Below are positions 6,074-14,072 of a stretch of DNA of 20,256 nucleotides, piece by piece. Positions within the stretch are counted from its first letter, which is position 1, and every line of letters starts with the position of its first letter. The notes beneath the pieces were generated by a model, which saw only the letters and a list, made by a program, of their open reading frames with translations, was not told the origin of the DNA and did no database searches. The translations under genes and the position numbers were made by a program. Origin of the DNA: an uncultured Prevotella sp. (GTDB lineage Bacteria > Bacteroidota > Bacteroidia > Bacteroidales > Bacteroidaceae); NCBI GenBank assembly GCA_900770515.1, contig CAAHDP010000205.1, positions 1 through 20,256 on the forward strand, written 5' to 3'.

Positions 6074-8722
6074 TCACCTCACGTAAGGACTCTCTAGCAT
6101 TCCTAGATGAGTAGGTTTATACCCGCCAAGATTGATGAGTATTTTCTCAAATACAATACCAGGCTGCATAGGACGAAGCCTCAAGGTATGTTCAGCCTTC
6201 CCCGTGTTTCCTACAGCCATCCTCACCTTCTTCTCGATGATGCGCGATGCGGCTGTAGGATACATCAAGTCGTACTTATGCTCCCAGTTCAGATTCTGAT
6301 TCAGCCCTACAATCTCTTCCTTGCCACCATCCAGCGACACTGCCACATAATGACCGCCCAGCACAAAGGGCATCACTGCATCGGTAACAAGATGTACATC
6401 CACCGAATCCATATCTGCCTTAAATCTCATTTTATAGGTAAGATACGCTCCTGCTGTTGGCTGGGTATATGGGAAGAGAGCTATACCCGACTTCGTTCGT
6501 CCTAAACCTGGGATAAGTCTCCACTGCGACTTGTCAGATTCAGCAGGTTTCAGTGAGAAGAGATGCTCTGCCTCCATCACCACCATGCCGCCATCTTGCT
6601 CGAACACGTAGCCTGTACTAGGCTGCGTAACGGCAAAAGGGGTACTCTGCTGAATGCGATATACCATAGGCATAACTTGATGCTGCGGGGCATGCCAGTT
6701 TTGATAGCCGATATGCACTTGATCCATCATGTGATTCCACTTGCCATTGGCGATATGGTGATTATAATTGTCGCAGAGCAAGGAGTCTCTCTTGTAACAT
6801 TCCTCCACCCTATCTGCCCATGTATTAGCCTCAATACGTCCCTCACGATAGAGTTGCTTGTTCATCGCCAAAGAGTAATACATATCATAGAGATTTGCCA
6901 TGCCCTGTATAGGGAAGAGAACCAACTCTTGATAGGCATCTTTCGCAGTCTCATCCAGGGTGATATACTGACGCAGGGCTCGTGCCTCCAAGGCCAGGAA
7001 TTCATCCCGTACGCCCTTAAACTCTCCCGTCTGCAAATTGTATGTCTTGTCATCCAGCAATTCGGCTTGCACCCTAGACGCATATCTTCCATAGCTCATC
7101 AAGAGACGAGCAGCCTCTTTCGCCTCTTTATCACCAAACTGCTGGGCACAGAATCCCTGTGCATATTGCTCCAGGTTGCTGGCATCGAAGGCATCGGGAT
7201 TCCATGCCATGTTCATAAAAAAGTCGATGGCAAACTCATGGGGCTTGATATCACCGACATTGAGCATCCAGAGTTTATCCACACCATGTTGATAAGTGGC
7301 TTGCAACTGCTCCCACATCTCGGCGATATGCGACATGGTGAGCCACTTGCTGGCTCTTGGGGCACCATAATAGCCTACATGATAATACATACCATAGCCG
7401 CCCTTGTGGAAATTTTTCTTTCTATCAGGAAGTCGGCGCACATGACCGAAATTGTCATCGCAAAGCATCACGATGACATCATCGGGCACCTTGAGTCCCT
7501 GGTCATAATAATCGAGCACCTCACTGTAGAGTGTCCAGACCTGTGGGGTCTCGGAGGCTGTTTTTCTGGTGACATCAGCTATGATTTTTCGCTGTTCCGA
7601 AATGATTTGTTCCATCAGCCGGAAGTTAGCCTCTCTACTACCTGCATCGGTCATCGGACGGTCTTCGTCACCTCTCATACCGATGGTCACGAGCTTGTCG
7701 TAACCCTTGCTATTCTCGATTCCCTCTCGGAAGAAACGCTTGATGGCATTCTTGTTGGTCAACCAGTTCCATTCACCGTTGCCATAGTTCTTCTTATGTC
7801 GAATCCACTCTTGCTGCGAGCGTTGCATCGGCTCATGATGCGAGGTACCCATCACGATGCCATATTCATCAGCCAGTCGGGCATTCTCCGGATCATCCTC
7901 ATTGAAGCAGTTGCCCTCATACAGTCCGTTCTCATCCTTCAGGATAGGTACCAAAGGCTTGTATTCCTTGAACGAGCCCCACATGGCAGGCCAGAGGCAG
8001 TTTGCCTTGAGGCGAAGAAGGAGTTCGAAGACATGGGCATACATCTGGCTGTTCATGCCCCCAAACTTATTTCTAGCCCAGGTGGTCATACAAGGGAACT
8101 CATCATTGATGAAGAAACCACGATATTTCACTTTCGGCTCTCCACTCTCCACAGAGCATGGCTTGGCAAAGACCTCCTCATGCTTGGCTATCGGCGCATC
8201 CGCCCACCAATACCAAGGCGACACCCCCATCTGTCGGGAAATCTCGTAAATGCCATAGATGGTGCCACGCATATCGCTACCAGCCACCACCAAGGCACGC
8301 TCCATACCCTTGGCAGGATGATCAATGGTCTTGATGACAAAGCTCTCCCACTTGCCCTTGAGCGAACGCTCTGGCAAGATGCCTTTCTTGGCAAGGCGAG
8401 TAATAGCTTCACTCACTCCGTATGTACCAATGAGGATGGGATAACGCACCACATCCTCGCCCTGGCAGCACACTCTGGGTGAACGACCCGACACGGTATA
8501 GATATCCTTACGCAGGTCTTCCGCTGCTCTTTTCACACCTTGTTTTTCGTGAGCATCCATACAGATACCAGACATCTGAGAGGCGGTGGAAATAGGGAAT
8601 GCTCCCCCTTGCTGTCGGAAGCTGATAAAGGAATCAGCCATTGCAGTGAGGGCAAACATCACAAAACAACAGGCTAAGAGAGGCCTTGACCATGGAAAGT
8701 TGATCTTCATTTGAAATTTCAT
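6074..8722 (-). CDS. GH115 xylan alpha-glucuronidase, distal copy with an active-site-proximal insertion
   Basis: The 882-aa product is a paralogue of the neighbouring GH115. It shares GSDMRGTIYGIYEISRQMGV, KYRGFFINDEFP, LRLKANCLWPAMWGS, FNEDDP, GTSHHEPM, IGMRGDEDRPM and AWNPDA. A signal peptide ends near MADS (about residue 30); the second ATG (residue 5, at 8710) gives an equally good or more typical signal peptide, so the true start is open. Compared with its neighbour it carries about 21 extra residues (about 251-272) between AMWGS and FNEDDP, next to conserved core motifs, and it has serine- and charge-rich differences in the C-terminal beta domain. It is the first gene after promoter P3, with the proximal GH115 gene following. 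It should remove (methyl)glucuronic acid from xylan; the insertion suggests a different substrate context from its paralogue. Confidence 0.95.
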   Translation of the reverse strand: MKFQMKINFPWSRPLLACCFVMFALTAMADSFISFRQQGGAFPISTASQMSGICMDAHEKQGVKRAAEDLRKDIYTVSGRSPRVCCQGEDVVRYPILIGTYGVSEAITRLAKKGILPERSLKGKWESFVIKTIDHPAKGMERALVVAGSDMRGTIYGIYEISRQMGVSPWYWWADAPIAKHEEVFAKPCSVESGEPKVKYRGFFINDEFPCMTTWARNKFGGMNSQMYAHVFELLLRLKANCLWPAMWGSFKEYKPLVPILKDENGLYEGNCFNEDDPENARLADEYGIVMGTSHHEPMQRSQQEWIRHKKNYGNGEWNWLTNKNAIKRFFREGIENSKGYDKLVTIGMRGDEDRPMTDAGSREANFRLMEQIISEQRKIIADVTRKTASETPQVWTLYSEVLDYYDQGLKVPDDVIVMLCDDNFGHVRRLPDRKKNFHKGGYGMYYHVGYYGAPRASKWLTMSHIAEMWEQLQATYQHGVDKLWMLNVGDIKPHEFAIDFFMNMAWNPDAFDASNLEQYAQGFCAQQFGDKEAKEAARLLMSYGRYASRVQAELLDDKTYNLQTGEFKGVRDEFLALEARALRQYITLDETAKDAYQELVLFPIQGMANLYDMYYSLAMNKQLYREGRIEANTWADRVEECYKRDSLLCDNYNHHIANGKWNHMMDQVHIGYQNWHAPQHQVMPMVYRIQQSTPFAVTQPSTGYVFEQDGGMVVMEAEHLFSLKPAESDKSQWRLIPGLGRTKSGIALFPYTQPTAGAYLTYKMRFKADMDSVDVHLVTDAVMPFVLGGHYVAVSLDGGKEEIVGLNQNLNWEHKYDLMYPTAASRIIEKKVRMAVGNTGKAEHTLRLRPMQPGIVFEKILINLGGYKPTHLGMLESPYVR

Positions 8723-8800
8723 ACTGTAATATTATTATAAATAGAGAAATTATGAAAAATAGAGAAGAAGGGGATTGCCCCACCTATTCCCTTTTTTATG

Positions 8801-8865
8801 CAAAGGTACAACTTTGCTCCAAGAACAACTTTTCTCCATGTTCCAAACACTTTGGCGTACATTCC
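8801..8865 (-). promoter_or_regulatory. Promoter P3 with direct-repeat operator (GH115 pair)
   Basis: The -7 box TACCTTTG is at 8808-8801, 78 nt before the ATG at 8722. The proximal half-site (8844-8824) begins GGAACATGGAGAAAAGT; the distal one (8865-8845) begins GGAATGTACGCCAAAGT. Period 21 nt and distance to the -7 box are the same as in P1, P2, P4 and P5. The rest of the 377-nt divergent region (8866-9003) shows no gene. Confidence 0.75.
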
Positions 8866-9003
8866 CACATCAACAAAAATATGATAAATACTGCCCAATT
8901 AAGTCAACATCTAAGACTAAAGCGCTAACATGATGACCTGCCATCTTACCATTAACATAGATCACCTTTCTATATGTTGCAAAAACATCGCAAATTTAAA
9001 CTT

Positions 9004-9068
9004 GTAACAAGAATATATGTTTAAGGAACATACGAAACATCAATTATACCATTATTTTTATAACTTTG
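9004..9068 (+). promoter_or_regulatory. Promoter P5 with direct-repeat operator (plus-strand GH43)
   Basis: The -7 box TAACTTTG is at 9061-9068, 31 nt before the ATG at 9100. The proximal half-site (9025-9045) begins GGAACATACGAAACAT, 36 nt upstream of the -7 box, and the distal one (9004-9024) begins GTAACAAG. The GGAACA part and the geometry are conserved, while the AAAGT part of the half-sites is weaker than in P1-P4. It fires away from P3. Confidence 0.65.
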
Positions 9069-9099
9069 CAAACACAAACATATAATAATATATAGCAAT

Positions 9100-11130
9100 A
9101 TGATAAAAATCAAAAATCAGTGCATGGGATTCATGCTCACAGCCATCCCATTGCTTTCGCTCAGCACTCCTTGCATGGCACAAAATCCATATCTCCCACT
9201 TTGGGAGCATGTGCCAGACGGAGAACCTAGAGTATTCGAAGACCCTGACAACCCAGGGAAGTACAGAGCTTACATCATAGGCTCTCACGACACATCTTTC
9301 AAGTCTTACTGCGGATCAGACATACGCATGTGGTCTGCCCCAACAGAAGACCTCACCCAGTGGAGAGACGAGGGAGCCATTTTTTCCTATCACATCAACA
9401 ACCAATGGGACACCATGTTTGCTCCCGATTTGGTAGAGATAAAACGAAAAGATGGAACAAAAGATTACTATCTCTATCCTCACTCCCGAGGACACAAGCG
9501 TGTGAGAATGGTCTGCAAAGGCAAGCGACCTGATGGTCCTTTCACTCCCATCAACCTCAATGCAGATGGAACGGAAGAGCTGCCAGGCAGCATCCTCGAC
9601 TTCGACCCTTCCGTATACATCGAGAATATCACTGACCCAAAGGATCCAGATTACGACACAGGATTCAGAGCATACGGCTACTGGGGATTCCAACATTCAT
9701 CAGCCGCGCAACTCGACCCTAGCACCATGTACTCGCTCAGACCAGGTACTGAGCTCATCAAGTACTCGCTGCCAGCTTGCGACGCACAAGGCAACGTAAG
9801 AGACCCTAAGGGAACAACCTACCCTATCATCAAGGGACAGAAGCCTACAGATTTCAACTTCTTCGAGGCATCATCCATCCGAAAAGTAGGCAACAAGTAT
9901 GTGATGATTTACTCAGGCTATTCCGGAAAGGAATACGGATTAGGCAACACCAACTCCACCTTGCGATATGCCTATGGAGACACCCCATTAGGTCCATGGA
10001 AGAATGGTGGTGTATTGGTTGACTCACGTGGAGTGGTTCCTAACGAAGACGGCACCAAGTTAATCACCAGCAATGCCGCCCATAACACCCATGGAAGCCT
10101 ACAAGAAATCAACGGTCAATGGTATGTGTTCTATCATCGCCCACCACGTGGATTTGGGTTTGCCCGTCAGTCTGTCGTTGCTCCCGTTACCATCCAATGG
10201 GATAAGAAATCTGTGGAAGAAGGCGGGAAAGTGGTTATCAGGGCATACGATCCATACAACAAGAAAGGCATCTGGACCGCCAAAGCATCCGACAATACGG
10301 AATACACGGGAGCAGAAGTCACTTCGGAAGGATTCCAGATATACGGCTTGAATCCATACCACTACTATTCTGCAGGTATCGCCAGCTATCTGAGCAACAA
10401 CCAAGCCATGCAGGATGCCTGGGACGTATGGAACAACCACATGCCTGTAAACATGAACGCTGGTGATATCGTTGGATTCAAGTATTTCGGATTCGGCGGT
10501 CTCAGCAAAGCACAGAAAGGATTGCAACCTTTTGAGGGAACAAAAAAAGGAAACGGCACCCAACTTAATATCTTTGTGAAGGCAAAAACGCAAAAGAGCT
10601 TCAAAATCAAAGTAATGATGGATGGTCCATGGGCAAACAAGACATGGAAAGGCAAATTGCTTGGTGAGCTAACCGTGCCTGCCCAGATTTCTGCACAAGG
10701 AATCCAAAAGTTGACACTGGACGTAGCTGACAAGGTCGATGGTATCGGCAAGAAACATGCCATCTATCTCATCGCCGAAGGTGAGGGCAAGCAACTTTGC
10801 GAACTGGAGGGCCTCGGATTCACCAAGAAGGGCGAGAACATGGAATGCCCAGTATCGCCTACCATCGAAATCAAGATGAACGGCAGAAAGCTCAATGTTC
10901 CTACCATTCCAACGAGAATGACCAATGAGAATGGCAACTTCGGTTACAATGAGTATGATGTCATCGCCTCTTTGCAAACAGGCGAGAAGAGCGCACCACG
11001 CATCACTGCATCATCCGACAACAAGGAGGTGGAGATAGAGATTCTTCAGCCTAAGACCTTGCAAGACAAGGCTTATGTGAAATGCACCTACAAGGGCATC
11101 AGCAAGAATTACACCATCCACATCAAATAA
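9100..11130 (+). CDS. Glycoside hydrolase family 43 with CBM6-like module
   Basis: The 676-aa product has a signal peptide (residues 1-27, ending PCMA before QNP). A five-bladed GH43 propeller occupies about residues 35-390. The three expected acidic residues are visible: D40 in PDGEPRVF (base), D110 in FAPDLVE (pKa modulator) and E256 in FFEASS (acid). Residues about 437-575 form a CBM6-like beta-sandwich (NAGDIVGFKYFGFGG ... LCELEGLGF), and about 590-676 a small Ig-like C-terminal domain. GH43 enzymes with this layout are usually arabinofuranosidases or xylosidases acting on arabinoxylan; the specificity here is inferred from context. This is the only plus-strand gene of the cluster. It is transcribed from P5 divergently from the GH115 pair and ends 23 nt before a strong terminator. 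The family call is firm. Confidence 0.93.
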   Translation: MIKIKNQCMGFMLTAIPLLSLSTPCMAQNPYLPLWEHVPDGEPRVFEDPDNPGKYRAYIIGSHDTSFKSYCGSDIRMWSAPTEDLTQWRDEGAIFSYHINNQWDTMFAPDLVEIKRKDGTKDYYLYPHSRGHKRVRMVCKGKRPDGPFTPINLNADGTEELPGSILDFDPSVYIENITDPKDPDYDTGFRAYGYWGFQHSSAAQLDPSTMYSLRPGTELIKYSLPACDAQGNVRDPKGTTYPIIKGQKPTDFNFFEASSIRKVGNKYVMIYSGYSGKEYGLGNTNSTLRYAYGDTPLGPWKNGGVLVDSRGVVPNEDGTKLITSNAAHNTHGSLQEINGQWYVFYHRPPRGFGFARQSVVAPVTIQWDKKSVEEGGKVVIRAYDPYNKKGIWTAKASDNTEYTGAEVTSEGFQIYGLNPYHYYSAGIASYLSNNQAMQDAWDVWNNHMPVNMNAGDIVGFKYFGFGGLSKAQKGLQPFEGTKKGNGTQLNIFVKAKTQKSFKIKVMMDGPWANKTWKGKLLGELTVPAQISAQGIQKLTLDVADKVDGIGKKHAIYLIAEGEGKQLCELEGLGFTKKGENMECPVSPTIEIKMNGRKLNVPTIPTRMTNENGNFGYNEYDVIASLQTGEKSAPRITASSDNKEVEIEILQPKTLQDKAYVKCTYKGISKNYTIHIK

Positions 11131-11153
11131 TACATTCAATACATTCTAAAAAA

Positions 11154-11189
11154 AACGCTTCGCACCAAACAAAGTGCGAAGCGTTTTTT
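11154..11189. terminator. Bidirectional intrinsic terminator
   Basis: AACGCTTCGCAC (11154-11165) and GTGCGAAGCGTT (11174-11185) form a perfect 12-bp stem with an 8-nt loop, followed by a T-run to 11189 on the plus strand and preceded by an A-run that serves as the U-tract on the minus strand. It ends the plus-strand GH43 transcript and also closes the GH97-GH31 transcript arriving from the other side. Confidence 0.9.
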
Positions 11190-11229
11190 GGATATTTAAA
11201 ACAGAAAAGCTGACCTCGCAACATGCGAA

Positions 11230-11361
11230 AATAGCGTATGCATCCGCAAGTACTTCGTTCATGCCTCCATGCTCATTGCCTGTGATCGCATTGATGGCGA
11301 GAGCCGACAGATAATGTCCGCCCACATGTCCGTCCAGTCCATCCCAGTTGGGATAAGAAGG
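11230..11361 (-). pseudogene. GH127 (beta-L-arabinofuranosidase) gene remnant with internal deletion
   Basis: Reading the minus strand from 11361 gives PSYPNWDGLDGHVGGHYLSA then LAINAITGN, followed directly by EHGGMNEVLADAYAI. Both segments are hallmark motifs of GH127 (DUF1680), enzymes that cleave beta-L-arabinofuranosides, but in intact members they are separated by roughly 80-90 residues. The junction is at about 11274/11275 and is in frame. No start, N-terminus or C-terminus is left; the frame runs on into the terminator. The fragment shares its frame with the GH29 remnant upstream, separated by one TAG. Sequence within the pieces is well kept, so the loss was by deletion and recent rather than slow decay. 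Confidence 0.8.
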
Positions 11362-11574
11362 CTACCCAATCCTCCGCCAGGTATATTCGTGGTGGAACGT
11401 AACTCCATAGCGCATGTGATACTTATGACAAGCATTCACCCACTCACGGAGCAAATCGCGCTTCGGACTGATATTAACAGAGTTCCATGGCTGATACTTC
11501 GATTTCCAGAGATCGTAATTATCGTGATGAACTCCTTGAATCATCAAGAAGCGGGCACCAGATTTCTCATGCCA
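11362..11574 (-). pseudogene. GH29 (alpha-L-fucosidase-like) internal gene fragment
   Basis: The minus-strand frame from about 11574 reads WHEKSGARFLMIQGVHHDNY, then DLWKSKYQPWNSV and MRYGVTFHHEYTW, ending in TAG at 11364-11362. This is the part of a GH29 catalytic barrel around the HHDN substrate-binding motif. It lacks the signal peptide, the nucleophile region and the C-terminal domain, so it cannot be an active enzyme. Its 5' end overlaps the last codons of the GH31 gene in another frame, showing that the fragment was joined to the GH31 3' end. GH29 would fit a locus for complex xylan carrying fucose- or L-galactose-like caps. Confidence 0.8.
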
Positions 11575-14048
11575 TCGTTACCCATAGCTACTTTCAGAGC
11601 CTTTCCCTTATATATAATCGTATTCTTGCTTCCGTCAAGGAGTTCAATGTTGAACTGTCTTTCCTTCACCATATTCCTGTAACTTCCCTTTCTCGCTGAA
11701 ATTTCCAGGGTTTTAGCCTTGTCATTCCAATGCAGACGATAGGTGGCAAAGGCATTCTGCTCATAGGCATAGCCATCACCGGCATCCTCATAGATTTCAA
11801 AGTCGGAATCTGCTCCAGGATATATCTTAATAGTATAAGGTGCATCAGGCTGCTCCCCAGTGAATTGCTGGCATACAGTAAATGGGATGATGCTGCCTGC
11901 TTTCACATAGAGAGGAGAATGCTCTATAGGAGCTGCCGCCTCTATCCATCTGCCTCCATCCTCATGCTTACCCGTCCAATAGTCATACCAGCCTGCATCT
12001 GTTTTTGGAAGGTACATCTTTCTGCTTGCCTCGCCATACTGCATTAATGGTTTAGTCATTGGTGCAACAAGGAAAGATGGTCCCATCATAAACTCGTCCT
12101 TTATATCATGGACAATGGAATCAGAGGCAAAATCGAAAGCCAAGGCACGTGTCATGGTGTAGCCTTCTCTTGTCACCTTCGAAGCCAGCGAATAGGTATA
12201 TGGCAACAGCTCGTAGCGCAACCTGATATGGTTGACGATACTCTCATAGAAAGGTTCGCCCGGATTGCCGAATCGCCATACCTCTCGGGGAGTATCAGTA
12301 CCATGACTTCGAAGCATAGGCAGGAAGGTGGCAAACTGGAACATTCTCGTGTATAGTTCACGATAAGCAGGGTCGTTGCACCCCTTAGGGAACTCGCCTT
12401 TATAGAACCAACGGTTCCATTTGTCAGGACCTACGAAGAATGCACCTACATCAATCGTCCAATAAGGACATCCCGTAGCCATGAAATTCAAGCCTGCGGG
12501 AATCATCTGGGCAAAGCTCTTCCATGAGGCATAAGTATCTCCATTCCAGGTAATGGTAGAAAAGCGCTGCTGACCGGCATACGAAGAACGGGTTAAATTA
12601 ACAACTCGCTTCTCATCCGTCACCGCTCTCTGATGTTCATAGATTCCCATTGCATGATAAAGAGAGTAAGTCTGACTGCGTTCTGCTCCCAGCATATCAC
12701 TCAATGCCCGAGTGTTGAGTTTCCATCGCTCGGCATGGTTCTGATAGCCATACCCCTTGCGCATCGGATTGTTCCAGTCGCCATCCACAGGTTCTGAGGA
12801 ATCGCACCACCACGCATCAAACCCATTCTTGAAGAATTCGTTGTTGGCATAATCCCAATAGAGCGAACGGGCCTGCGGCTTGTAAGCGTCATAGACAGAA
12901 CCACCCGGCAATTTCCATCCCCTTTTCTTGAAATCATCGTGCTGAGGACAGAACTGCGCATTAGGCCAGATAGAAATCATCAACTTGCAGTTCATGGCAT
13001 GAAGCGAATCTGCCAAAGCTTTCTTGTCGGGATAAAACTTCGGGTCCATCTTCATCTCTCCCCAATGCCCTGCAGACCAGTAACTCCAATCCTGTACGAT
13101 CATATCAAGCGGAATCCTGCGCTGGCGATATTCCCTGACGATGCTCTCCAGTTCCTTGGAACTGCAATAGCGTTCCTTCGACTGGGTATAGCCGAAAAGA
13201 TACTGCGGCATCATCGGGCACTCACCTGTAAGCTGGCGATAATTAGCAACCACCGCATCCATGTTGTGTCCCTTCATCATGTAATAATCAATTTCCTGCG
13301 CAGCTTCCATTTCCACATAACTGCTATCCTCCACATTATTATATATCATGGCACAGCCTGCATCAAAGAGCAAGCCATAACCAGCCGTAGAGTTGAGCAC
13401 CGGTACCATCGCCTTCAGGTTGTGCTGGCAAAGCCACATCTTCTTGCCACGCAGGTTCATGTAGTCCTCGATATGGGAACCCAAACCATAGATAGCCTCA
13501 TCTTTCTTCCAGTTGAAGTTCATCTGATAACGATAAGCCGAGCCCAGTGTATCCCGCTTCAGCACGTCCATTTCCTCAACATCACCATTTGCCGTATGCA
13601 CCACCCTGCGGGTTTTCTCATTAAAAGTTACCTTCTCCTGATAAACTTTCTGTGAAGAACGGGGATTCTTCAGGTTTTCTGATAGGAGCAGATGATGCTG
13701 ATGATCGAAATAAGAGATAGCCCCCGAAGATTGATTGATCGTAACCACCAGACTATCTGATGTCATGGAGAGATAATCCTTTCCATAACGCAGTTTTATT
13801 TTCCTATCCTTGCGCGGCACACACACATCCGTTCCATTACCGGCAAACTTACCCTCTGGCTGGAATCTAACTCTCACCACATCCGGCTTGACAAACTGCA
13901 CAAGCAACTTGCCTTTTCCTTTTTGCCATTCCAAACCATTGAATACGGCATGAACCTCTCCAGTGCCCATATTCCCAGCTGAAGCCACCATGCATAAAGG
14001 CATGAGACCTGCTACGGCAACAACTTTACGAAATAACGAATTCATCAT
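11544..14048 (-). CDS. GH31 alpha-glycosidase, probably alpha-xylosidase type
   Basis: The 834-aa product has a signal peptide (about residues 1-24, ending VASA before GNM), an N-terminal beta-sandwich (about 30-240), a GH31 TIM barrel (about 270-620) and distal beta domains. The catalytic nucleophile is D416 in DAWWCDSSEP and the acid/base is D504 in TWNGDTYASW. YCSSKELESIV and IVQDWSYW match the barrel entry of GH31. GH31 covers alpha-xylosidases and alpha-glucosidases; in a xylan locus an alpha-xylosidase role is most likely, but the sequence alone does not prove it. It follows the GH97 gene by 24 nt and is co-transcribed with it. The last dozen residues, after KGKALKVAM, are encoded by sequence at the junction with the GH29 fragment, so the native C-terminus may have been replaced; the catalytic part is intact. 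Confidence 0.92.
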   Translation of the reverse strand: MMNSLFRKVVAVAGLMPLCMVASAGNMGTGEVHAVFNGLEWQKGKGKLLVQFVKPDVVRVRFQPEGKFAGNGTDVCVPRKDRKIKLRYGKDYLSMTSDSLVVTINQSSGAISYFDHQHHLLLSENLKNPRSSQKVYQEKVTFNEKTRRVVHTANGDVEEMDVLKRDTLGSAYRYQMNFNWKKDEAIYGLGSHIEDYMNLRGKKMWLCQHNLKAMVPVLNSTAGYGLLFDAGCAMIYNNVEDSSYVEMEAAQEIDYYMMKGHNMDAVVANYRQLTGECPMMPQYLFGYTQSKERYCSSKELESIVREYRQRRIPLDMIVQDWSYWSAGHWGEMKMDPKFYPDKKALADSLHAMNCKLMISIWPNAQFCPQHDDFKKRGWKLPGGSVYDAYKPQARSLYWDYANNEFFKNGFDAWWCDSSEPVDGDWNNPMRKGYGYQNHAERWKLNTRALSDMLGAERSQTYSLYHAMGIYEHQRAVTDEKRVVNLTRSSYAGQQRFSTITWNGDTYASWKSFAQMIPAGLNFMATGCPYWTIDVGAFFVGPDKWNRWFYKGEFPKGCNDPAYRELYTRMFQFATFLPMLRSHGTDTPREVWRFGNPGEPFYESIVNHIRLRYELLPYTYSLASKVTREGYTMTRALAFDFASDSIVHDIKDEFMMGPSFLVAPMTKPLMQYGEASRKMYLPKTDAGWYDYWTGKHEDGGRWIEAAAPIEHSPLYVKAGSIIPFTVCQQFTGEQPDAPYTIKIYPGADSDFEIYEDAGDGYAYEQNAFATYRLHWNDKAKTLEISARKGSYRNMVKERQFNIELLDGSKNTIIYKGKALKVAMGNDGMRNLVPAS

Positions 14049-14072
14049 TTTCCTGCTTATTGATTACATTAA

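Noticed and set aside
6563..8482. A long 639-codon open frame on the plus strand
   Set aside because: It lies wholly antisense to the GH115 gene at 6074-8722, has the His/Ile/Leu-rich composition of a shadow frame, no recognisable domain, and no promoter.
8991..8998. TAAATTTG on the minus strand in the divergent region as another promoter
   Set aside because: It fits the -7 consensus but has no half-site at the fixed distance and lies over 260 nt from the GH115 start; P3 explains that gene better.
11362..11547. Treating the GH29 stretch as a stand-alone small gene
   Set aside because: It starts and ends in the middle of a known catalytic domain and its 5' end overlaps the GH31 stop; it is a fragment.
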